Part shown: positions 56,561-64,000 of the stretch, piece after piece | Layout: the number at the start of each line of letters is the position of its first letter | Numbering within the stretch: position 1 is the stretch's first letter | Source: Melieria omissa | Lineage: Eukaryota > Arthropoda > Insecta > Diptera > Ulidiidae | Direction of reading: 5' to 3' | Assembly: GCA_963971225.1 (NCBI GenBank) | Contig: OZ020268.1 | Location: 37,163,848-37,227,847 of the forward strand | Length of the DNA: 64,000 nt | Translations under genes and position numbers: made by a program | Notes under the pieces: generated by a model | What the model was told of the DNA's origin: nothing | Database searches by the model: none | The model's input: the letters and a program-made list of their open reading frames with translations, nothing else

Positions 56561-59355
56561 CTAGACACCCCTTACTGCAGAGCGGTAAACCGAAATTCTA
56601 TCAAATTGGGGGAGCAACTAACGGGAGAAGAAAAATATATAATTTTAAAAGTTATTGACAGATATGCGCAATGTTTTTCCGAGAAATTGTCTGAATTAGG
56701 AAAAACGAATTTGATTGAAATGAAAATAAAACTAAAAGATGAAAAGAAAGTTGTTAATCAAAAACCATTCCGTGTACCATTTCACTTGCGAACAAAAATG
56801 AACGAAATCGTACAAGAACTTTTAAAAAACGACATAATTGAATATTCCTCTTCCGAATTTGCTAGTCGCGCGTTTCTCATTCCAAAGAAAGACGGTGAAT
56901 TTCGCATGGTTGTTGATTACCGTGAACTTAATAAAAATACAGTACGTGAAGTGTTCCCTATGTCAAATATAGAAGAAAATATAAATTTGATTTGTGATAA
57001 CAAGTTATTCATCGTAATGGACATGATGAACGGATATCACCAAGTACCAGTGGCGAACTCGTCGCGTCATTTGACTGCCTTCGTAACATGTGCCGGTCAC
57101 TATCAATATAAACGAATGCCGTTCGGTCTCTCTAATGCTCCGGCAGTATTTATGAGACTAGTTGATGCGGTGGTACAAATGGCATCAACCAAGAACATAA
57201 TAGCTTACATGGACGACATATTATTATTTGGTGACAATTTCGAAAATTTGTTGAAAGACTTCGAAAAATTTCTCGAAATTTGTGTTAAAATGAATTTGAC
57301 ATTTAAACTAGCCAAGTGTGAATTTTTTGTGAACAAAATTACTTATCTGGGACATGTTGTTAATGGCGAGGGGATAAGTCCCGGAGAAATCAAAACCCAT
57401 GCAATTAAAGATTTTCGTGTCCCATCAAATGTCCGGGAAGTGAAACAATTTTTAGGACTCAAGGGCTTTTTTCGGCGGTTTGTTGAAAATTACGCAAAAC
57501 TCGCTCATCCCTTAAATCAATTGCTTAAAAGCGGAAACACCTTCAAATGGGAAGAAGGAGAGAATAACGCATTTATGACCCTCAAACAAAAACTTTGTGA
57601 AAAACCAATTCTTGTTATTTATAATCCAATTCACGATCATGAGTTCCATACAGATGCTTGCCAAATTGGCATCGCCGGAGTTTTAATGCAAGTGTGTGAA
57701 CTAGGACAAAGACGTGCGGTCGCGTATTATAGCAGATTATCGCGTATTATCACAGTTATGAATTAGAAACTCTTGCAGTGGTTGAAAGCTTAGATCGATT
57801 TCGCTATTATTTATTGGGAAAACATTTCAAAATCTTAACAGACTGTAACTCATTAAAGGACACGGCGTGTAAACAAAATATCGTACCGCGTATTGCAAGG
57901 TGGTGGCTAAAAATACAAGAATTCGACTTCGAAGTAATTCATCGTCCTGCTACCCATATGGCACATGCTGATGCTTTAAGTCGCTGTCCTGTTGAGTCCG
58001 CTAACAACACCGATCCTGTGGGCATAGATGTTATGACAATCGGAATGGAAGAAATTGACTGGATTTCCTCGCTGCAAAGACAAGATTCATCGATCAGAGA
58101 AATACTGGACGTACTTCAACTATCAGAAACATCGAACAAGAAGCGAAAGGAATACCAGCAGAATTACGTAATCAAAGATAACCGGTTGTACAAGAAAACA
58201 GACGATGGCGAAATGTTTGTGGTGCCAAGAGGGGTAAGATGGCGAATCATAAAGTCAGCCCACGACGATATAGGACATTGTGGCGTAGAAAGAACGTTAA
58301 CTCGATTGAGACGCATGTACTGGTTTCCGAAAATGAGAAGAATCGTCACGAAATATGTTGACAGCTGTATTCCGTGTTTGTATAACAAGAGAGGAAAAGA
58401 TGAAAGTAGATTTAATTTGTATCCAATTGACAAATATGCCATTCCATTTCACACAGTGCACATTGATCATGTGGGTTCATTTCCAAAAAGTAAAAAGGGA
58501 AATGAATATATATTAGGAGTAATCGATGCATTCACAAAATTTTTAATACTCAAACCAGTAAAAAATACAACCACTAGATTCGTTATAAACACTCTATTGG
58601 AAATCGCGAGCTTTGTTGGAATACCCAATCAAATAATTAGTGACCGCGGTACCGCGTTTACATCAAAAATGTTCGAAGGTTTCTGCAAAGAAAATTGTAT
58701 TAAACACATATTAACAGCAGTGCGAACACCTCGTGCTAACGGACAAATTGAACGATACTTCCGCACGGCGAATACAGCACTCAGCACAATGTCAGATGAC
58801 ATGGACAATCGTGATTGGGACCAACACGTCAGCGCTATACAGTGGGGCATTAACAGCATCGAACACACTGTCACTGGTCAAACACCGCAGAAGCTCTTGT
58901 TTACGTTTACACCCAAAAATTTTTTGGGCAACAGTTTAAGTATCGCATTATACCAAGAAATGGAAGACGAAGAGGAGAACATTCCTTTATCTACAATTCG
59001 GGACCGTGTGAAGATGCGTTTAGACGAAACTGGCCAGAAGGCAGCAACCCAGTTCAACAATAATCATTGTGGACCGAAGAAGTATCTGGAGGACGATATG
59101 GTGCTGGTTAAAGCAGAACACCCTGCAACCGGACATTCCAAAAAATTATTGGCTAAGTATAAGGGTCCTTACGTAGTCAAGAAGGTGCTTGGGAATGATA
59201 GATATGTTATAAGCGATACAAGTACCACCCAGGTTTCACAGCGACCTTTTGAATCGGTGCAGGCAGTTGACAAGCTAAAACCTTGGGCCTCTCTTACCGA
59301 CTTTTCCTTAGTTCACGAGGAGGAGGATTTGTTATCCTCAGACGACGAAAAGTAA
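56561..59355 (+). pseudogene. pol: Gypsy pol (RT-RNase H-integrase), frameshifted once
   Basis: After the TGA the gag frame stays open to 57766 and encodes reverse transcriptase: FRMVVDYRELNK, MDMMNGYHQVPV, YKRMPFGLSNAPAVF and the catalytic YMDDILLFG, then the start of RNase H (FHTDACQIGIAGVL). Around 57730-57770 the frame is lost: a repeat of 'gcgtattat' brackets a short interval and the coding frame shifts. The remainder (57778-59355) continues RNase H (YYLLGKHFKILTDCNSL) and integrase, with the HHCC finger (HDDIGHCGVERTL..C..C), catalytic D (HIDHVGSF), D (ISDRGTAF) and E (GQIERYF; 35 residues after the second D), and a GPY motif (KYKGPYVVKKVLG). This copy probably cannot make complete Pol. 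Confidence 0.88.
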
Positions 59356-59690
59356 TGTTTTAGTGTTTATTTCCTTGTTTTGCGTTGTTTTTAGCCTAGA
59401 TGTTATAGATTTTCTTGTAATTTCACCAGATTTGTTGAACTAATTAACAATACTACCGCAAATATCATAAAAAAACAAAAAAAAAAAAAAAAAAATCACT
59501 TAACCATATGTTCCACGTTGCATGACATTCAATTTCATTCATTTATGATTAAATCAATTATGCTATTTTTACTTACTTACATATGTGTGTTTCTGAATTT
59601 TGACGTATTCGAACTAATAATTAAGAAATCTGTAAGGAAATGTCCTGATACTATTTGTATTTATTGTCAACGACAGACAAAGAAACAGAG

Positions 59691-60035
59691 TTGTTGGTTG
59701 CTGTGTGATCTTCCAACGAGAACAGAGTTGTTGGTTGCTGTGTGATCTTCCAACAAGAGACAAGTTGTTGGTTGCTGTGTGATCTTCCAACGAGAGACAA
59801 GTTGTTGGTTGCTGTGTGATCTTCCAACGAGAGACAAGTTGTTGGTTGCTGTGTGATCTTCCAACGAGAATAGAGTTGTTGGTTGCTGTGTGATCTTCCA
59901 ACAAGAGACAAGTTGTTGGTTGCTGTGTGATCTTCCAACGAGAGACAAGTTGTTGGTTGCTGTGTGATCTTCCAACGAGAGACAAGTTGTTGGTTGCTGT
60001 GTGATCTTCCAACGAGAGTCAGGTTGTTGGTTACT
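59691..60035 (+). repeat. 37-bp tandem array, nine units, between pol and 3' LTR
   Basis: The unit core 'gtgtgatcttccaac' recurs nine times at exact 37-bp spacing starting at about 59702. Units differ only by a few substitutions (aacgagaac, aacaagaga, aacgagaga). Each contains 'gttgttggttgctgt' and 'cttccaac', giving potential for a small hairpin. Minus-strand frames through the array are open only because 37 is not a multiple of three and stops are absent from the unit. It lies between the integrase stop and the 3' LTR. Confidence 0.9.
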
Positions 60036-60116
60036 TGTTGGTTGGCAACACTGACAACCTGTAGTTTAAGTATGGTATTGAATCACTGGGACAGTGATTA
60101 TGTAGGATGGCCGAGT

Positions 60117-61682
60117 TGTTAAAGGAAAAGATACTGTAACATATATACTTACAAAAGTATATTCGTGAGCAACCCATGAGAAAAATCCCGTCTCATGGCA
60201 TACCATAATGATAAAACACTTGTTTCACCTACATTCGTAGCACACCGGCACGGTAGTCGTCATAGAATTCAGTGATTCGAGTGATAGATTACACTGAGCA
60301 ACAGCCAAAATTTTTCCGAGTTCTAGTAAACCTTTTCTAAAGGATTTTTGGACGCTGATCACAACTGCGTACTTAGTTTTTTGATTGTTTGAGCGGTTTG
60401 TAAGTTATTGGTGGTTTTTGCTAGGAGGTGTTTTCCACGTTTTTTCATCTTTGAATTTTTATTGCATTTGTAATATGTTGAAAAACACGATAATTTTTTT
60501 ATGACACAATAACGAATCCTCAAGCTATAATTCTGACCATAGTCGATTTCGATTGGTCAAGGGTTAACATGGCTATGGCCCTTCAAAGTTCAATTTTCGC
60601 GAATTTTTCATAAAAATTCATTTAAAATCGATGTTGCAATTTTCAACTAGGAGTTAGTGTGCAATGTATAGTGTAAGGTTGTAACTTAAACTTATAGAAC
60701 AGATTTTTTGCATTGTATGTGCCATTCTCGGCCTATGCTCGTTAGAGTGTAAATGCGACTTCATCTTCTGAACACGTGTTTGTATTGAAATCCCCTAATG
60801 CTTTTCGCGTCATTGACGAAAGTAGCTAAAGTATTTTCGCAAGCGTCAATATTTGTCTTTTCAAGGGCATTAACAAAATTTGAATTGGTTCATTACTGTA
60901 GGAGCTATTCTAAAAAGATTTGCATCACACAAGCAAAAATTTCAACCACACACACTTAGCAAACTACTTGCTGTTTTTCCATATTTCACTGCGACATATT
61001 TTTAGGGCGCAAAAAAAATCAAAATCAAAGCTGAAAATTTTATGAATCAAAGGCATTTGATGAATGTGAGCATTTTCATACTGCTGCCTAAAAGTGTGCT
61101 CCGATATTATAGCTCAAAAGTAAATCCTTGCTTTTGTTGCTGAATTTATCAATGGAGAACTTACATATTTGTACACATACTCTATTACAAACATCGTATT
61201 TCAAAAATTTCTTTTTTAATTGAAAGCCCCAACATTCTTCTTTCACTATATGACAATATATATTTTTTGTAAGAAAAATTCTTTTGTGTATTCGCAATCT
61301 TGCAAAGTAACTGAAAATTTGACTTTGCAAATGAATAACTCTTGCAAATTTGAACCGATTTTAATGTTTTAAATTTGAAATACATAGTTAGAGTATTGTT
61401 AATCTATGTTAAAAAAATGGCATTTTAGACTTCAGGTTTGTAGAAGCTGCATGCGTATAATGGTCAAAAAACATGGAAAACGCCCTCCGAGGAAAACCAT
61501 CAATATTTCTTAAGCCGCTCAAACAATCAAAAAACTAAGTACGCAGTTGTGATCAGCGTCCAAAAATCCTTTAGAAAAGTATGGTTTGATTTCAGAAAAA
61601 AAAAATAATGTCGATTTTGTTGCTCTGTGTTATCGAACGGGCGTGTCGGTGTGTTTTCGACAAACACAAAATTTACATTAAA
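60117..61682 (+). repeat. 3' LTR of the gypsy element (interrupted)
   Basis: LTR sequence runs 60117-60291 and resumes at 61630 or 61633 after a DNA transposon, ending at about 61682. Both parts match the 5' LTR without a visible mismatch. The stretch just before it (ggatggccgag) is only partly purine-rich, so the polypurine tract is unusual or displaced. Confidence 0.85.
60292..61629. mobile_element. Non-autonomous DNA transposon inside the 3' LTR
   Basis: The 1,338 bp insertion has ends CACTGAGCAACA and, read inverted, CACAGAGCAACA. It is flanked by the 3-bp duplication TTA (60289-60291 and 61630-61632). The 5' LTR gives the empty site (TTA at 55336-55338). Subterminal arms of roughly 100 bp (about 60325-60445 and 61465-61600) are inverted copies, sharing 'ggacgctgatcacaactgcg' and 'tttgattgtttgagcgg'. 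There is no ORF of note. CAC-ends with a 3-bp duplication fit CACTA-like elements; TTA also fits PIF/Harbinger, so the superfamily is left open. Confidence 0.9.
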
Positions 61683-61939
61683 ATGGGTATGTAAAACCAT
61701 TTGTCTTTTATCACTATTGCTGTAATTGTCATCAAATGTATACTACGAAATTTTCATGCAATAAGTAAGTAAGTAAAAACTACCTTGCAGATGTGCAGTG
61801 AGATGTAAATATCCGAATTTCTCATATTGAGACCTGCATTGAAATTTGGTATATAAATGAAATGAAAAAATATATAAGTGTACATACATATATATGAAAT
61901 GTTGCTGTGGAAGTGTCATGGCTGTTATGTATTATTTAT

Positions 61940-62620
61940 GTTATGAAACCTAAGGACGAAGGCCATTGCAGCCCATGCTTTCATAATGAATGCAGATAGC
62001 TTCTAAAAGTAAGGTTAGGTTAGGTTATGGTGGCAGCTTGAAGAGCTCACGTAGGCCATATTGCGGCCCGTTGTGATACCACGTGAAGGACGTGGCCGCC
62101 CTTCAGGCTTACACACCGCGGCCGATGCTGGGTCCTGTGAGGTCGGCCAAAAGTCTAAAAGTAAAACCTTTACAGTTTTTCTGATTATGACATGATATAA
62201 GACTCCGTTCAGCTCCTAAAAGAAGCCACTTAACAGTTTTTCTGGTTGACATTTAATGAATGCAGTCAGCTCCTAAAAAAAAAAACAAAACCAACTCAAC
62301 AGTTTTTCTCATCGACATTTCATGAATGCAGTCCATGATTTCTCTACTACTGCAGTCAGGTTCTAAAAGATGCAACTAAACAGTTTTTCTGATCCTGACA
62401 TTTCATGAATGCAATCCATGATTAAATTATGAATGCAATTAGCTCCTAAAAGAAGCAACTTAACAGTTTTTCTGATTATGATATTTCATGAATGCTGTCC
62501 ATGACTTCATTATGAATGCAGTCATCTCCTAAAAGATTCAACTTAACAGTTTTTTGATAATCAAACTTCATGACTGGAGTCCATGCTTTCATCATGAACG
62601 CAGTTAGCTTCCCAATGCAT
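61940..62620. repeat. Degenerate tandem array (60-100 bp units) with retroposon inside
   Basis: The word 'acagtttttct' recurs near 62171, 62232, 62299, 62380, 62460 and 62545 (spacings 61-85 bp), linked by 'atttcatgaatgcagtccat' and 'gctcctaaaagaag'. An upstream unit at about 61965-62012 is separated from the rest by the retroposon at 62013-62153. Non-coding. Confidence 0.7.
62013..62153 (-). mobile_element. Short retroposon with CCTAACCTAACC tail
   Basis: The 141 bp insert is flanked by a perfect 11-bp duplication, tctaaaagtaa (62002-62012 and 62154-62164). Read on the minus strand it is GC-rich and ends 'gccaccataacctaac' plus 'ctaacc', the same tail as the SINE at 23829-24029. No A/B boxes are visible in its 5' part, so it may be a 5'-truncated LINE 3' end or a different SINE. 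Confidence 0.8.
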
Positions 62621-62767
62621 TATTTACAAGAAATTTACTTTATTAGGTACTAAACAATTTTTTTTAAAACTAATTCATATTAATGAAAAACGTAGGTTGT
62701 ACAAGTCTGTTAAAATAATAAAAGAAGAAACATTTAATTAAGAAATAAAACAAATTATTCAAAATAA

Positions 62768-63221
62768 TGTAACGATAGGACAGTCTGTCGCTGTGCGAAG
62801 CAACCCTGTCGCTACGCGCCGTGCTATAATTCAACCTGGCAATGATGGCCGCGATAATAAGGGAAACTGTTAGTCCAATCTGGCAATGATGGCTGCGATA
62901 ATAAGGGAAACTGTTAGTCCAACCTGGCAATGATGGCTCGCTATCATCATGGAAACCTTTAGTCCACTCTGGAATGTGCGAGAACGATCTGCGCGATAAC
63001 CGGACAGGTATAAAAGGCAGCCGGGTACGGCGCAGCCGTGGTTTAGACAAGTGAAGGTGCCACACGGAGTAATTAAGCAAATAATTAAGTGTAAAGACAG
63101 TAAAGTGTTTGTTGGTTTTCATTGACTGCGTTTGAGAAACTAAGTGTGTTTTGTTTATTTCAAAATACGCAATCCAGAGATACGTACTAGCCCACTAGAA
63201 CTAGAACCAGTATTCGTAACA
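62768..63221 (+). mobile_element. Solo LTR with TATA box
   Basis: The 454 bp sequence begins TGTAACGATAGG and ends ATTCGTAACA (short inverted ends TGTWACGA). It is flanked by the 4-bp duplication ATAA (62764-62767 and 63222-63225). Three imperfect repeats around 'ggcaatgatggctgcgataa' precede a TATA box (ggtataaaaggcagccggg, 63006-63024), consistent with the U3 region and promoter of an LTR. No internal retrotransposon sequence adjoins it, so it is a solo LTR left by recombination. The open minus-strand frame across it is fortuitous. Confidence 0.8.
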
Positions 63222-63225
63222 ATAA

Positions 63226-63854
63226 TAATAAAATAAAAATAACAATTGAAAATATTTTGCAATGATGTAATATACACATTTAAATTTATTTATATATAAA
63301 TTTTTCATTCATAGTGAATCACTTAAATTCTCTTCTCTTGAAGAATGCTTCTTAGAATAGAAGAATAAATGTTTGTTGTGTAAACTCAATTGTACCGACT
63401 TTTAATGCAAAAATAATTCAAATTAAAACGGCTAATATGTAGAATTAAGGATTCAGGTGATTTCTGAAGCTGTTGCACTCCAGGCAAACGTTCCTTGCAT
63501 GTTCTTTTGTGCCAAATCTGATCAATGGATCAATTGATTGCCCTGTTCTTCTTGCTGCGATCGGATTTAATGTTCCCATCTGCAACATCACTCATAGTTA
63601 ACTTTAATTATTTTCTCTATAATTGTTATCTTTTTTTATAACTGCATATTATTTACTCTTTTAGTCAACAAGTTCCTATGCGCATTTCGCTAATAAATCA
63701 AATAAAATAAAAATAAAAATATATATATTTTTCCTATAACATTTATTATTTTGGCATTTGAACGCCAACGTTCGACACAAGTATATATCATATACAATAT
63801 ATGGAGGGTAATATATTTATAAAATAAACACACACACACATATATATCGAGCCT
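63226..63854. other. Intergenic / 3' flank of the right-edge gene
   Basis: AT-rich sequence with a TA/CA microsatellite at about 63826-63848 just below the stop of the right-edge exon. It probably includes that gene's 3' UTR. No other feature is seen. Confidence 0.4.
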
Positions 63855-64000
63855 TTAGTGCTCCTGCAGCAGGCATTGAATTGGATCAATTTGGCGCTTG
63901 ACAGTGGTTGCAGGAGCGGAGACCCTTACCCCATCTTCCATCTCATAGCTCAATTCCTCGCCTTCCAGTGCCGAGTCTTCTTCCCATTCTGTATTGCTGC
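63855..64000 (-). CDS. 3'-terminal coding exon of an unidentified gene (partial)
   Basis: A minus-strand frame enters from the right edge and ends at a TAA (63855-63857) after 47 readable codons. The peptide is acidic then mixed (EWEEDSALEGEELSYEMEDG, ending IDPIQCLLQEH). GC content is clearly higher than in the AT/TA-rich DNA immediately below the stop, as for the other host exons here. I do not recognise it. It could be the last exon, or part of it, of a gene lying to the right. Confidence 0.5.
   Translation of the reverse strand, partial: SNTEWEEDSALEGEELSYEMEDGVRVSAPATTVKRQIDPIQCLLQEH

Larger units (their letters stand above)
55164..61682 (+). mobile_element. Ty3/gypsy LTR retrotransposon with transposon-split 3' LTR
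   Basis: LTRs of about 225 bp begin TGTTAAAGG at 55164 and 60117. They appear identical base for base apart from a 1.34 kb insertion in the 3' copy. The host flanks share atggg (55159-55163 and 61683-61687), a probable 5-bp target duplication; the exact LTR 3' edge is uncertain because both copies end in an A run and not in CA. Order: gag with zinc knuckle, protease, reverse transcriptase, RNase H, integrase. No envelope ORF follows integrase; a 37-bp tandem array is there instead. Without the insertion the element is about 5.2 kb. LTR identity implies a recent insertion, yet pol carries a frameshift. Confidence 0.93.

Noticed and set aside
59614..60012. Antisense ORFs with repeated HTATNN/SNQQ peptides
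   Set aside because: Produced by the 37-bp nucleotide repeat being read through all three frames without stops; no start context or conservation.
59691..60035. CRISPR-like array
   Set aside because: The repeats are directly contiguous with no unique spacers, in a eukaryotic LTR retrotransposon.
59356..60116. An envelope gene making the gypsy element an errantivirus
   Set aside because: No ORF with signal peptide, cleavage site or membrane anchor is present between integrase and the 3' LTR in any frame.
62670..63122. 150-codon minus-strand ORF
   Set aside because: It lies across the solo LTR and its repeats; the peptide reflects reiterated U3 sequence.

Overview
This is eukaryotic DNA from a higher fly (Diptera, Brachycera), most likely an acalyptrate such as a tephritid fruit fly. 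The evidence is AT-rich non-coding DNA, GC-richer coding exons, clean GT-AG introns of 56-71 bp in the compact genes, proteins of clear animal type (NELF-D, TRIC channel, TTC29, a P4-ATPase), and dipteran-style transposons. The species assignment is an inference, because nothing in the window names the organism.

Layout. Roughly 1-16.2 kb is the 5' end of a P4-ATPase (lipid flippase) gene on the minus strand: coding exon 1 at 16044-16184, an 8.9 kb intron, coding exon 2 at 6943-7153, and a further intron running off the left edge. Its introns hold decayed LINEs, MITEs and degenerate tandem repeats. From 16.2 to 32.5 kb I see no recognisable host gene. That stretch has GC-rich islands that may be promoters or enhancers (16.2-17.6, 21.5-22.4 and 30.7-31.4 kb), a deleted mariner-like element, a tRNA-derived SINE and several MITEs. 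NELF-D (minus, 32.5-34.75 kb) is followed by an apparently intact mariner-like transposon (35.5-36.8 kb) and the TRIC channel gene (minus, 37.7-38.7 kb). From 39.6 to 48 kb is a transposon nest: a LINE split by a TTAA MITE that is itself split by another TTAA insertion, two head-to-head GCCGAT-rich hAT-type MITEs, and a TAA-flanked MITE. At 48.7-51.15 kb is a three-exon gene for a 771-residue basic, Ser/Pro-rich protein with a KEN motif that I cannot name. TTC29 (minus, 52.9-54.4 kb) is next. A Ty3/gypsy retrotransposon fills 55.2-61.7 kb, with a 1.34 kb DNA transposon inside its 3' LTR. The right end carries a tandem array with a retroposon insertion, a solo LTR, and the last exon of another minus-strand gene leaving the window.

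The host genes show no common pathway: transcription pausing (NELF-D), ER/SR potassium counter-current (TRIC), cilium/sperm axoneme (TTC29) and lipid flipping (P4-ATPase). The most informative part of the window is its mobile DNA. At least twelve insertions have target-site duplications that can be read directly, and several have an empty-site paralogue in the same window. The Ty3/gypsy element has gag-protease and pol in one frame separated by a single stop in the context UGA CUA G, a known read-through context.

Limits. Family calls come from reading motifs. No database search, alignment program or RNA data was available, and exon boundaries are inferred from splice signals and frame.
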